From the NCBI GenBank assembly GCA_964035015.1, contig CAXIUP010000272.1:62001-126000 (forward strand): a DNA stretch of 64,000 bases. Direction: 5' to 3'. The stretch comes from Corallium rubrum. Its lineage: Eukaryota; Cnidaria; Anthozoa; Scleralcyonacea; Coralliidae. The notes beneath the pieces are model-generated. The model had not been told where the DNA came from and made no database searches. It saw only the letters and a list, made by a program, of their open reading frames with translations. Made by a program: the position numbers and the translations under genes. Shown here piece after piece: positions 21,106 through 32,960 of the stretch. Each line of letters begins with the position of its first letter. The first letter of the stretch is position 1.

Positions 21106-22350
21106 GACAACTTATTAGTTGCGCTGAATGACTCGCCCGACCGCTTCAGTGATCAAATTATTTATTCGTTTGATCATTTCAAAATCACTTGCAAGCTACA
21201 ATAACAGGAAAATTCTTATCCATAGGGCAGAATTTTTTCCCCCATGGCGCTTTAGTTTCTAGACCGCTGTTATTCAGAAAAATTGCGAAAACGAAACCGA
21301 ATTTTATACGTGTACAACTACAACGCAAAAATGTCACCCGTTCACAGAAATAACAATTATTCACCGGTGTGTTTGGGGGCTTTGGGCGATAAAGATATAA
21401 CCAGACGTTTTGAACTTTTTCATGTAATGACACGAGAGAAAATACGCCGCAGCCAAATTATACAGGGAAAGTAAAAGAAATTGACACAAATAAAGCGCCA
21501 TTGTAGTTTACGTTTTCTTTTGAATCAATGCGTGTGAATAATTTGCTTGTGACGTACGCGCCAAATATTCTTTAATTTTTCCGTGCAAGTTTTTTCAAAT
21601 CAGTGTTAGTTCACGTTCTCCTCTTTAATAGAGTGTTCATAAACAACGGATTTTTATTCTTTAGCATGCATGAGATGACTGGATGAGGTCAAAATAGGAG
21701 TTAAAAAATAAACAGCTATCAATTCGTTGGTGGTTAATATAAATACAAATGCATGGCGCCTTGCTTTTGGCATGCATTATATACGACGCTGTCATTATAT
21801 TCATAATAAAATTAGCGATAGGACTTATAAATTACAATCACAGAATGATATAACAAGTTGATTTATGCAACAGTTGTATTCAAATTAAAAAAAACACGTC
21901 ATACTTGAATGCCACGGCAAACCCACGTTCTCGGTATATGGTATATATAAGTTATAGTTCGGCGGCAGATTAATTTTTAGATGTTAATACTCGATCGCCC
22001 AATCCGTATGGCAACGTAGAAATATTTCTTGAGTAAGAGAAATAATAGTTTAGTCAACGCACTGAAATAATATTTATACCTCTCACGCGGAAATGTGCAC
22101 CAGCAACGGTATTTGTTAGTTCTTGTTCTTTACGGCTTTGTTTTGCAATTTTGCTCCAGAGATTTTAACATAACGATGCTACAAACGTCTTGCAAAATGC
22201 AGTATATTTCTTCACGCCTCCAACCTTCGACTTGCAGTTGTATAATTATTTTTTTAATCGAAACCCCCCTAACAGATTTCTTAGCCAATCAGAAAATGGG
22301 GTCAAGATCTGACCCTAGCGACTTCATTGGCTCGGAGCGATCAAAGAAAC
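21106..22350. other. Non-coding interval
   Basis: No gene or repeat was recognised beyond AT-rich sequence. Confidence 0.4.
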
Positions 22351-22351
22351 G

Positions 22352-22455
22352 GCCAGTTCGACCAGAGGTTCTCTCGCCGCTTTCAGCATTTCGGGGGGGG
22401 GGGGGGAGCGGGCGGCGTAGGACCTCTGGGACCAGGGTACCCGGCTCGGGGATAA
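22352..22455. repeat. GC-rich ~95-bp palindromic unit, copy 2
   Basis: Reverse complement of 20,690-20,788, with an expanded G run (~14 G) at about 22,393-22,406. Confidence 0.65.
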
Positions 22456-22482
22456 ATCAACATTTTTCGAGGCCATAACAAA

Positions 22483-22545
22483 CAAGACGCCTGCTCAGGC
22501 GTTCACTCGGGCTACTGATTTCTGAAAGCTTGGTGTAGCCTATGC
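22483..22545 (-). mobile_element. Helentron-type 3' terminus, solo
   Basis: On the minus strand this reads TAGCCCGAGTGAACGCCTGA then GCAGGCGTCTTG. That is the same inverted-repeat motif plus terminal hairpin (ACGCCTGAGCAGGCGT) that ends the large Helentron at 36,376. It is followed by TT. About 62 bp are shared with the copy at 25,423-25,485. A matching 5' end was not found, so this may be a truncated or diverged non-autonomous copy. Confidence 0.55.
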
Positions 22546-22639
22546 GTGCACTAGCAAGACTATATACGGCAATGGCAATGAATAATTGCATATAGTGTAA
22601 TAAAAGTAGTGTGCTGCGTAGGCAGTGTCGAAACAACAA

Positions 22640-23182
22640 TCGAAATATGGCATAGTAGGTTAATACTGCCGAAACGAGAACGTAAGTGGTCGTTGTTTCG
22701 AGCGAAGGCCCTTCGTCAGAGAGAAACGTAAAGAGTAAAACAAACAACGAGGTTATATACGCGAGATAATCACGTGATAAAAATTAGCAAATCAGATAAA
22801 GGTAACCAAGACAAACTAATAATGAGATTCAAAAGAATAAGCCAATCAGAGCAAAGTAACAATGACAAATAAATAATGAGATGCGAAAGCCATTTGCTAT
22901 TCTCACCATCGATAAGTAAAAAAAGGAGAGTAAAAAATAGAGAGTAAAGAATGGAGAAGTAAAGTGAAAACACTGTTTATGTCTGCCCTTGCTAATACAA
23001 AAACAGCATCTTCAGAAGTGTTAAATAAAAGAAAAATGAGAAAAATTTGAAAATGAGACGCTTTTCCTGTCGTTTGCGGCTATGATTACCACCGGAAATG
23101 GGTGAGATAGCACAAACTTTCATGTCAGAAATATGATGGTTGACACTGTTAAAATGTCGGGCAACAGGCTTGTCAACATTTC
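22640..23182 (-). repeat. Inverted partial PLE copy
   Basis: This is the reverse complement of about 23,985-24,560. Its minus strand encodes the same C-terminal residues (DKPVARHFNSVNHH...KRQEKRLIFK, cited in part) and then the same 3' untranslated region. Confidence 0.88.
22698..22736 (-). ncRNA. Hammerhead-ribozyme-like motif, inverted copy
   Basis: On the minus strand CTGACGA, a short GC stem-loop (AGGGCCTTCGCT) and CGAAAC follow in order. This matches the hammerhead core CUGANGA-stem II-GAAA. It is located in the PLE terminal repeat, where hammerheads are known in this class. Stems I and III were not verified. Confidence 0.5.
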
Positions 23183-23194
23183 CATCCAGCACTC

Positions 23195-24124
23195 AAATTC
23201 ACATGGGAAATCAGTGAAGCCAGTGTGTCATTCCTTGATGTTTTGGTATCGATTAGTGGTAATGCGCTCACGACTTCTGTTTCCTACAAGCCTACCGACT
23301 CACACAGCTACCTTCTATTTTCAGCATCTCATCCCAACCACACTAAACAATCCATCCCATATTCTCAATTTCTGCGACTTCGCCGCCTATGCAGTGATGA
23401 TAAACATTTTGAGACCAAATCTTTGGAAATGAGATCCTTTTTTGTCCAACGTGGCTATCCTAACCACCTATTAGACTCCGCTGTTCATAAAGCTTCCAGT
23501 ATTCCCCGTCCGAACACTTTAAAACAACCTTCGGAAAGACTTTCTGATAATAAAACACCACTAGTTCTCACATTTCATCCTTTCAACTATAAAGTTAAGG
23601 ATATCATTAGCCGTAATTTTCACATCTTAAAGAATGACCCTGAAACATCTGCCATTTTCACTGATAACCCTTTGATCTCTTTTCGACGCAATAAAAACGT
23701 TCGGGATAGTTTAGTACGCAGTGCCCTTGGAGAAAATCTACAGGCACCTGTGGGTACTACTTCTTGTTCTCGCACACGATGCTACACATGTTCGTTTCTT
23801 GACCCTGCCACATTAATTTCAGGACCCAAATCTAATTTCACCATTCGACATAATTTCACATGCACCTCTTCCAACCTCATTTACTGCATTTCTTGCAGTA
23901 AATGCTACATGCTCTACATTGGTGAAACTGGCAGACGTTTATCTGACAGGTTTGCTGAACATCTTCGTTCTGTGAGGAACAATGATGTTGACAAGCCTGT
24001 TGCCCGACATTTTAATAGTGTCAACCATCATATTTCTGACATGAAAGTTTGTGCTATCTCACCCATTTCCGGTGGTAATCATAGCCGCAAACGACAGGAA
24101 AAGCGTCTCATTTTCAAAATTTGA
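23195..24124 (+). pseudogene. Penelope-like RT C-terminus and GIY-YIG endonuclease, 5'-truncated
   Basis: The open frame begins inside the element at FTWEISEASVSFLDVLVSI (about 23,187 on), the region just after the RT catalytic core, and runs to TGA at 24,122-24,124. The first ~110 residues (YKPTDSHSYLLFSASHP, QFLRLRRLCSDD, RGYP) are the conserved post-RT segment of PLEs. A cysteine-rich linker follows (CSRTRCYTC). The GIY-YIG domain comes next, with LIYCISCSKCYMLYIGETGR, a downstream RFAEH and a final H-x-H-rich stretch. The reverse transcriptase motifs are absent, so this copy cannot move by itself. The upstream boundary is the junction with the inverted copy, not a real start codon. Confidence 0.88.
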
Positions 24125-24469
24125 ACCATTCATCCTCATGGACTCAACGAACGTTTTTCTTTTATTTAACACTTCTGAAGATGCTATTTTTGTACAGTAT
24201 TAGCAAGGGCAGAGTAAACAGTGTTTTCACTTTACTTCTCCATTCTTTACTATCTATTTTTTACTCTCCTTTTTTTACTTATCGATGGTGAGAATAGCAA
24301 ATGGCTTTCGCATCTCATTATTTATTTGTTATTGTTACTTTGCTCTGATTGGCTTATTCTTTTGAATCTCATTATTAGTTTGTCTTGGTTACCTTTGTCT
24401 GATTTGCTAATTTTTATCACGTGATTATCTCGCGTATATAAGCTCGTTGTTTGTTTTACTCTTTACGTT

Positions 24470-24508
24470 TCTCTCTGACGAAGGGCCTTCCCTCGAAACG
24501 TTAGACCA
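24470..24508 (+). ncRNA. Hammerhead-ribozyme-like motif, direct copy
   Basis: CTGACGA, then AGGGCCTTCCCT, then CGAAACG are consistent with a type I hammerhead core, located downstream of the PLE reading frame. Stem II is short and stem III uncertain. Confidence 0.5.
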
Positions 24509-24774
24509 CTTACGTTCTCTGTTTCGGTAGTATTAACCTACTATACCATATTTCGATTGTCGCTTCACATTACGCTGTTTCACAGCAGGCTATTTCTAGT
24601 TAGTATAATAAAAGTAGCGTGCTGCGTAGGCAGTGTAGAAACAACAATCGAAATATAGTAAAGTTAGATATACTGCCGAAACAGAGAACGTAGGAGTCTA
24701 ACTCCTAGGAACGTTAGACTCCTACGTTCTCTGTTTCGGTTGTATATCTAACCTTACTATATTTCGATTGTTAT

Positions 24775-24915
24775 TTCTAGTTAGGCCATTTAACATTAGG
24801 CTATTTCAAGTTAGGCCGTTTCACATTAGGCTATTTCAAGTTAGGCCGTTTCACATTAGACCATTTCATGTCAGGCCATTTCATATTAGGCTATTTAAAG
24901 TTAGGTCATTTCATT
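24775..24915. repeat. ~30-bp imperfect tandem repeat
   Basis: Four to five units of about 30 bp share GTTAGGCCGTTTCACATTAG and GGCTATTTCAA. Confidence 0.8.
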
Positions 24916-25422
24916 GACTTAAGTTGAATCATCGCACAACTAGTTGAATGATTTCATAACAAGTTCACAACCATCACACAATCTATCGAATCATTACACG
25001 ATACGTTGAATCAATTCATATTTAGTTGAGTCATTGCACAACTTGTTCAGTCATTTCACCGCGCACTGTTCCGCCATTTCAATTTATGTTGCATCATTTC
25101 TGTTTAGTATCAATGACTCCACACCGGAACGATATTCAAAAAGGATTGCAGAAAGACAAGGTAGGATTCCACCACCACCACTGCCTATGGTGATCCAGGG
25201 AGGCTACGCAGAATCTAAGGTGAATAGCTATGTTATTGTCACCAACAGTATTACATAATTATATTTATTATATAGCTGGGTTTGATTTCCAGTCCGTACG
25301 CAAAACGACGCACGCTGGTTGGTTCCTGAGAGGTCGGGATTTTACGATATTGACCGACCGGTCGATATTGACCGACCCTGTAAGTTTTGGCGGGAACATT
25401 TCTGAGTTGATTTGAATACAAA
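24916..25422. other. Non-coding interval
   Basis: No gene was recognised. TTGACCGACCGGTCGATA near 25,350 is a local palindrome. Confidence 0.4.
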
Positions 25423-25485
25423 CAAGACGCCTGCTTAGGCGTTCACTCGGGCTACTGATTTGTGCAACCTTGGTGTACCCTTGCA
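25423..25485 (-). mobile_element. Helentron-type 3' terminus, solo
   Basis: Same motif and hairpin as at 22,483 and 36,376, with one change in the hairpin (CCTAAGCAGG on the minus strand). It is followed by TTGT. No 5' end was found. Confidence 0.55.
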
Positions 25486-25990
25486 TCTAGAAAACCTGCC
25501 GTGCGAAACAGTGCAACATTTCTGACAAACCGAACGAGGTCTTCTATATTGGATCTTATATGAAGTACTCAATGTAGGAAGCTTTTGTTGGCAGACAGGG
25601 GAAACCCTTGATAGTTATAATCCAGCGCTTACTAAATGCATGTAAACAAAGCAATGGGCGATGTGGTGTTCAACGGGCAAAGTCGTATTTGTAAATTACA
25701 GCGATTATACACCAGCTGCTTTGCTGTTTTCGAAGCTTACAATAATGAGATTAGGAAAGATAAACCCGAACTGTCCATGGGAAATCAGGAGAGATATCAG
25801 TGCAAAGGCTGTCTAAAGGTGTGTATCAGAACTCAGGTTTTTGTGCTCGGTCCCGCTTCGGTTCTGGTAAAACGTCGATTCGGCAGGACCTTCTGTCCGC
25901 TAAATTGTGAACCTGTCGAAGAAACTCTGAAACGCGGTATATCTCTTTCATAACTGTAAAGTTTACACGGCATTTTCAAACATACAGTCC
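25486..25990. other. Non-coding interval
   Basis: A short frame at 25,636-25,953 has no recognisable domain and is probably non-coding. The 8-bp duplication TACAGTCC that borders the next transposon is at 25,983-25,990. Confidence 0.4.
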
Positions 25991-26017
25991 CGAGGGGCAT
26001 TTCACTCCAAAAATCCC

Positions 26018-26195
26018 GTACACTTCGTCAAAAAATCCGGAAAAAATCCGGAAAAAATCCGAAAAAATCCATGAAATCCTCAAAATCCGTTGAAATCCTT
26101 CAAAATCCAAAAAATCCTTTAAAAACCACAGAAATCCTTCAAAAATCCACAGAAATCCTTCACAATCCTTCAAAATCCGAAAATCCACAGAAAAT
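26018..26195. repeat. Left subterminal AAATCC array
   Basis: About 20 copies of AAATCC/AAAATCCGG in 180 bp. A similar array sits inside the right end (32,780-32,960). Paired subterminal motif arrays often bind the transposase. Confidence 0.75.
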
Positions 26196-26247
26196 GTATG
26201 AAGTACTTGGTGTCATTTACTCGTAAAGGTTCTTTGCCACGTTCAAA

Positions 26248-29200
26248 ATGGCGGACAGCGAAAGCTATGACAGCGATCACGGTAAGGGTTTATCTTTCTT
26301 TTATTTCGCGTAATTATTGGACCACTCTATGTTTCCATTTATACGCTCGAGTATACGCTAAGTTTTTTTTTAATATAAAAGGCACATTGTCAAAATTGTT
26401 AATGTAAATTAGCATTTTAATATGCATATTATTCAAGTCATTTTAATATTAATAAGGTCACATTCAAGATTATACAAGGTCACTTTGTGATTTATTCATG
26501 TATTTAGCATATTTGAAGTTTTATAAGAGCATTTTAAAAACATGTTTCAGGTGAACTTGAACAGGCAGAAGATATTCCCGGTTCAAGTCAATGTTCGTCG
26601 TGTGTAAAACTCAAAGAAGAGCTGGAAGTGTTGAAGGCGAGATTGAAGGTAAATATTTGTAGCATACTGGATAAAAATCGATAAAAATGTGCAACTCTGA
26701 GGTATTAAACTCGGTATTAAAAATTTGTGAAGAATTTTAACCACCTATGTGTCTACTTCTTGTAGAGCAAGTCTCAACCATGTGTGGACCTCGGTGTGGA
26801 CAGTATTGTGGACAGTGTTGACAGTGTGCCAGAGGCATTTTGGAACATGTTTCCACCCTCTGGAAACTATATTAAAAATATTTTAAAGTTCAGTGGCTAT
26901 GACACACCAGAATCAATAATAAAATTGAAAGATGAGGCAGAAATTGGAAAGGCCTTTGATTTTGTAAAGTCTGTGAGCGATATTGTCTCCAATACTGAAG
27001 AAATGTTTGGGATATTTTGTGGAAATCCCCAAAGTGTTGTGTTAATCCCACGTCTCAAGGTAACCACATAACATTAGATATTGTTGAGTTATGGCAACCA
27101 GTAACGCACCAGGGCACATTGTATAAAATTAGCACAGCTTCAATTAGGTGCTTCAATTAAAGTGCACCTAACCCCAAATATTTTTTTTTCTAAAATCAAA
27201 TTACTGTGGTTTGTTGAGCACCTCAGTCCAAAATTTTTTTGATTTGGGAGAATTCTCGATTTTCTATGCCCTGTTGAAATGTCGAAAATCGCCGACATTT
27301 TGGTTCACGGCCGAGTTTTCAAAAGGCATGGGAACCAGCACATTTATGACGTAGATTCCGGAACGCCTAGATTGCTCGCTCACTTTGATACTGACTAGTA
27401 TTTTGTGGGATGTCTACTTTTCTCTATCATGAGAACAGGTACGTGCGTTTGATTTTTAATTTTTCTGATCATATAAACTAAAGCTATACCCTTCAGGCGG
27501 TTATACGTCGCGAATGACAAATTTCTGATCTTAATACTATTGTATTTTGTACACATTGTCAGGTATAAATACTATAGCGCCCTATAGCTTCTATATCTAC
27601 GGACTCTTTCTCTAGAACTAGGATGAGCCAAAAACATAAGATGTTCCTTCAAGTCTGCCGTGGTTTACTATCTGGAAAGCTGTGCGTGTAGCCCTGAGGG
27701 AAAGCCGTGCGAAGAGAATATCAAGCTGCGATTCTGCGGATATCAAAGCCGTGCGAGAGCGCCGAGAACGTTCGTCTATTGTTATGGTTTGTCTTCTCTT
27801 GCTTATTTATTATTCTAATATCTTTCATTAAATCTGATTCTACACTAGTTTATGCTTCTAAACTTTTATGTATATGTCAACGTTCTTTAATAATGTTTAA
27901 TAAAAATATGATGAAATTGGATATTTGTTTGTTTTCATTTGCGTGAATTATTCTTTATACATTACTATTTATTATATTTCGGCGGTTTCTCTGTCTGTTG
28001 GATTTGTTACTTTGTTGATATCGTAACTATTGCTACAAGAATAGTATCCGATGTATAGTATATGTCTATAAACTCTTGCAAGCAGTCCAAAGACAGCCCA
28101 GCTGAGAAACGTTCGGTGAAAAATATATACGAAGTGATTTCATACTTCAAAGCTGAAAGCGAACATTCTTTGAATAAAATAATTATATTGGTCTCCGTGC
28201 TTCCAGTATTCTCTTCGACATCTCACTGTCTTAAGCTTTTCACAAAATTGCCAGAAGACAGAACTCAGAAGCATATTTTTAACATCTAACTGTGTCAAGC
28301 ACTAATAATCGGGCGTTCCGGAATCTACGTCACAAATGTGCTAGTTCCATGCCTTTTGAAACTTTGCTTGCAACTCGGCCGTGAACGAAAATGTCGGCGA
28401 TTTTCGACATTTCAACAGGGCATAGAAACTCGAGAATTCATCCAAATCAAAAAAATTTTGGACTGAGGTACTCAACAAACTACAGTAATTTGATTTTCGA
28501 AAAAAAAATATTTGGGGTTAGGTGCACTTTAAGTGTCTTGTTGTTTTTTAGCCAGTGCTTCGCAAGTTTGTTGAAACTGTGGAGAATGCCCATCATAAAA
28601 AAAGAACAAAGACAAAGACATCTGTGCCAGTTGAACAACCTAAAACAGCTCGTAAACCACAAGCAAAAAAAAGCCAGACACCAACAAGTGTAACTGCCCT
28701 TTCACAAAGATTAAAGGCCTGGTTGGTGCTACAATCAAATGCATCTAATAAACTTCGGGAGATTGGCTTTTCAATGGAAAATGTATTTTCAATAACTGTA
28801 AGTACTATACATAATTATGTATATATATATGTCCCTTTTCTTTTTAATTACAGGGTTCGTATTGGCCCTTAAAACCATTGCCCAAGTTATTAAATTTGCG
28901 ATGTGCATACTCTGTCTAAAAAATCTGTCCATGCAGGTTAAGGAAATGTCCTTAAAAAGAATTGTATACACTCAGGTGTCCAGTTTTTATTTGTTCAATA
29001 GTCTAAGGATTGTTTAAGGATGTCCTCAAAATAATTTATTTGTCCCTGAAATTTATGTTGAAACAATGTGGGAAGAACTCTGCAATTATGATATATGGCC
29101 TGTCCTAGCATACTGTATGTGAACCCACAGAAATGTTTAATTTAATAGAATGTTTAATTTAATATTTTAGGTAGATGAACCATCTAAATACAAGTTTGAG

Positions 29201-32050
29201 TGTAAAGTTTGCAAAGGAACACTTGCTTTGCCAGTGAGTGAAAATGGAACAGTCCTCTTGTCCAATGCCCAAAGACACATTGGAAAACGATGTTGGTTAA
29301 CTCGCTGCCTGAAAAGTTGCACATCCACCTCTAATTCTGGGAATAATAGTACATCTTCCTCGACATCAGTAATGAGATCATTCTTCATTGCTCCATCAAA
29401 TGCAAGTTCAGAAACAACAGATAATCCCATAGGTATCAGGTGTTGAGTACTGTAGGTTTATTTATATTTATTTTTTAGTGTTAAAGCAACTACCATATAC
29501 ATATAGGCAAATATAAACCTTTCTATCGCAGGATTCAAGAATTCTCAAATATGTTTGTTTATTTTAAGATCAAACCCCAATTGAAATTGTTGATGATTTT
29601 GAAGGTGATAATCACATGAATAATGACAGTCGAGATGACAGTGTTATTAGAATCGAACCAGACAGCACACCTGTGAGTATTTTAGGAATGTTCACCAAGT
29701 GTTAACTTTGTTTCTCTATTAAAATTAGTTACTGTACTTGTTGCCATTGGTCCATTTGTCAAAACTGTCTTTACTATTTACTGTATACACAGGCCCTTAG
29801 TTTCTCGAGGAATTGTGACACAATGTTTGCCAAATTTTGCATCTCTCCTTGAGTGGGTTTAACTAAAATACTATTATCTCTTCAGGATGTGGCAAAAAAC
29901 TAGCATCAGCCCGCTGGTCTACCAGGAGTTTCAGAAAACAGCGGGCTTTAATAAAGATTGGTAATTCTGTCGGACAAACCAAGATCACTGACTACTTGGA
30001 TGTTAATAGTTTAAGTGACATTATTGACACTAACGAAACTGTCAGACAGAATCTTAACAAAGCGTGCGGGAATGACAGATCTACAAGTGTTGCTCCAATT
30101 CTTAAGAAACTTATTGAAAACGCAGAAATAAATAGCATGAGAAGCTCTCTAAAAGGTTGTCGTCACGACAACACAATTAAGAAGTTTGCTTCTTCTCTAT
30201 TTTGCTTGGTTGGGAAAGCATCTTACGAAATGCTGCAAAGTAACCTTGGTTGTGCACTGCCATCAGTTTCCACAGTACAAAGAAACATTTCAAGCACAAC
30301 AAGGATAAAAGAAGGCGAATTCCGGTTTGATGCACTTTGTAATCATCTCAAAGAGTGGAATCCACCAATGGGAGTCAACACTCAATTGGATGATACGCGT
30401 ATTTTGAAAAGAATAGAATATGATCCTAAAACTGGTCGGTTTGTAGGATTTTGTCTACCCCTAAAGGAGGACGGGTTGCCTATTGTTGATTCATTTGTCC
30501 TGGATACATTTGAAGAGATAGCAGATGCATACAAATCAAGAACCTGTGTATCATATGCACACTGCGTTGTGGCGAAGCCCGTAAGTTCTGTCGCACCATC
30601 CTTTGTCTTGTTCGTGATTGGCACTGACTCAAAGTACACTCACAAAGAAATAATTCAGAGATGGAAATTTATTGAAAGTGAACTGCATAAACGAAATGTG
30701 ACAGTGTATACCAATGGCGCAGATGGTGCGGGGCCATTTCTCAAAGCTATGATGATGGAGAGCAACTTGTTCAAAACTTTGAGAGGATCAAATGTTCCTG
30801 CACCTTGGTCTTTTTACATGATGCCAAGCCTGAAATCGAAAAGCTTAAATTGTCAGGATATGGTACACTTACTAGCAAAGCTAAGAACACGTTTAATTAT
30901 TCCATCAAACATTATTAGTATTGGGTCGGAAGTTGCATGTAGGGGCCACCTGACGGAGGTGTTCAAGAAATTTCCGAAGGCAAAACATGGTCTAAATCAC
31001 CGTTCCATCGACGACAAAGATAAACAGAACTACTCATGTATCAACCTTATGGTTAAGCAATGTGTTGAGGAATGTTTACAGGAGCTGAGTTCAACGGTAA
31101 AAACTAAGGGAACTGTTATTTACTTACGACTAATGCGAGATCTAAGAGATTCGTTCTTCGACAAAGCATTATCGCCGCTACGTAGGCTTTATTTGATGTG
31201 GAAATCCATTTACTTCTTGAGGATCTGGAGGTCTTGGTTAACAGAGCACAATCTGGCAGAGAGTGCCCACTTCATCACCAACAATGCTTACCTTTGCATA
31301 GAAATAAACGGTCACATGTTTATCAACTATGTATACAATGTTATCATTGGTATTTTCCCACCCGATACCTTAAGAGTGTGGATGACTGGATCCCAGTCGT
31401 GTGAGCAGCTCTTTCGAATACTACGATCTATGACGCCTACATTCTCCACAATGGTAAATTTTAGCCTGCAAGAAATCCTAGAGAAGATTCACAAACTCCA
31501 ATTCTTGTCATCAGCAGAGTCGGATGAATCAATAGTATTCCCTAGAGTTAAAAGGCGGTTGCTGCAATTAAAAGAAGAAGTTCAAGCAACACTCTCTGTC
31601 CCAACGATAGAAGAGATAACGCAAGAAGTACTGAAGGCGAAAATCGATGCAATAGAGATTTGTAAATCTTGCGCGATAAATTTAAAGAGTTACGCCGATC
31701 GAGATCTAGTTCTGAATGTGGGGGAAATCGTACAGGATGCTATTGCCAACGATTACGAAGAGGAAGATAACTCGACCGTTAGTGATTCATTGGATAATGA
31801 GAACTATACTGTCCCAACTAATGATGTTGTTACAATTCGGGAAGATTTGTCTCAAATTAAGGTCAGAAAATCGAAGACTAACACCTTCCCCACTTACGAA
31901 ACTGTGCAAGAATCAACCACAGTTGAAGGTGCCAGTGAGCGTTCGTCAAAAATGTTCAGTCTTCAAGGAAAATTATCTAAAACATCGCCATTTGTTCTGT
32001 ACAACGATACGTATATCAGAAAGACAACTGCCCTGCAGAAAAATGTCTAG
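26248..32050 (+). CDS. Multi-exon DDE-type transposase
   Basis: Seven exons can be traced: 26,248-26,281, 26,551-26,648, 26,766-27,059, 28,552-28,797, 29,171-29,432, 29,569-29,672 and ~29,886 or 29,942 to 32,050. Nearly all have GT/AG borders and matching phase. The N-terminus has a short coiled coil (KLKEELEVLKARLK); exon 3 contains an NILKFSGYDTPESI-type domain. Exon 5 has a zinc-finger-like CKVCKGT...H-x3-C. The last exon holds the presumed catalytic core: D in TQLDDTRI (~131 of the exon), D in NGADGAGPF (~243) and E in SQSCEQLFRI (~469), with DMVHLLAKLRTRL before the last. The HLL-LR and CE-x-FR arrangement recalls P-element transposases, but no THAP finger is seen. The exon 6-7 junction is off by one base unless the 29,942 acceptor is used. 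The final exon is open throughout. Confidence 0.75.
27161..28528. mobile_element. 1,368-bp TTAA-flanked MITE in a transposase intron
   Basis: AGTGCACCTAACCCC at the left is matched by its reverse complement at the right. The inverted repeat continues for about 210 bp on each side. TTAA borders both ends (27,157-27,160 and 28,529-28,532), the target site of Kolobok and piggyBac elements. The interior is AT-rich with no transposase. It lies between exon 3 and exon 4 of the transposase and would be removed by splicing. Confidence 0.88.
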
Positions 32051-32076
32051 TTGGTAGAATAATCCAATTCTCTTAT

Positions 32077-32391
32077 ATGCAGGGTAATAAAAGGGAGAGG
32101 CAGTATTCCGCTGATTTTGTCGATTTGACCAAGGCAACATACAAGAATATTGGTGTGTTCGCAAATTGGTTCCAAGGGACTCGAATCTCTCAGGATCGCA
32201 GGGTTGACGTCGTTGAGTTCAAACCTCTGGAACTTATTTTTACACCTGGCTACATCTCGTTGACACATTACATTGCAAGCATTGACGATTCTACAATGAT
32301 TGAAAGTTCTGACAATTCGCTTTCATTAGCAATTGACGTCGTACGGAAAGTTTTACCACAGTGGAAAACGAAATTGACATTCGACTTGTAA
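32077..32391 (+). CDS. Short downstream frame in the 7-kb transposon
   Basis: A 104-codon frame (GNKRERQYSADFVDLTKATY, FANWFQG, LIFTPGYISL) follows 26 bp after the transposase stop, ends with a GT-like TTGTAAG and precedes the right subterminal array. I do not recognise the family. It could be an alternative last exon, a small accessory protein or a fragment of the transposase C-terminus. Confidence 0.4.
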   Translation: MQGNKRERQYSADFVDLTKATYKNIGVFANWFQGTRISQDRRVDVVEFKPLELIFTPGYISLTHYIASIDDSTMIESSDNSLSLAIDVVRKVLPQWKTKLTFDL

Positions 32392-32779
32392 GTTACATGT
32401 AGATTGGATGCACTAGTTAATACTTAACTTCTTAAGACACTCAGTGTCACTAACAGCTGGAGAAGTTTGCAAACTTTTAGCCTATTACTACTAAATATGT
32501 GTTCTTGTTACAATGACGTTATGTTGTAAAATATAATTACAAAACCAAAAGTTATTCACCATTGTCTTTTACTGTTTTTGAAAGAATAATGGACTTGTTT
32601 GAATTTTAAACAAAATGACTGCATGCCACAGCCTTCGTTAGTTTCTGAAGGCTGTGGTCCTAGTCCCAGTCCTCTGCTCGACCCTGATGTCCTGGCATAA
32701 CGTCGACGTCGTAGAACTTAAGCTATCTATTGATTATTTGTTCAAAACGTTACCTAGCTCTAGAACTCTATAATTAAAA

Positions 32780-32960
32780 AAAATCCGGAAAAAATCCAGA
32801 AAAAATCCGGAAAATCCGAACAAATCCGGAAAATCCAAACAAATCCGGAAAATCCAAACAAATCCGGAAAATCCAACAGATTTTCTCTTGAAAAATCCGC
32901 TAAAAAATCCGGGAAAAATCCGCTAAAAAATCCGCGGATTTTTAAAAATCCGAAAATCCC
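32780..32960. repeat. Right subterminal AAATCC array
   Basis: About 15-20 copies of AAATCCGG/AAATCCGC close to the right terminus. It includes an AAAAATCCGCGGATTTTT palindrome at about 32,925-32,942. Confidence 0.75.

Larger units (their letters stand above)
22595..24775. mobile_element. Penelope-like retroelement with inverted flanking copies
   Basis: A 5'-truncated direct copy (23,183 to about 24,570, plus strand) is preceded head-to-head by an inverted partial copy (about 22,595-23,182). It is followed by another short inverted piece (24,603-24,700) that itself forms a hairpin with 24,710-24,775. Inverted partial copies of this kind are characteristic of Penelope-like elements. The direct copy encodes the RT tail and GIY-YIG nuclease. 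Confidence 0.85.

Noticed and set aside
20884-21204. Open frames rich in DETRR or SRLVS
   Set aside because: They are products of the (GAGAC)n repeat.
25636-25953. Small cysteine-containing protein
   Set aside because: A 105-codon frame with no family resemblance and no gene context.
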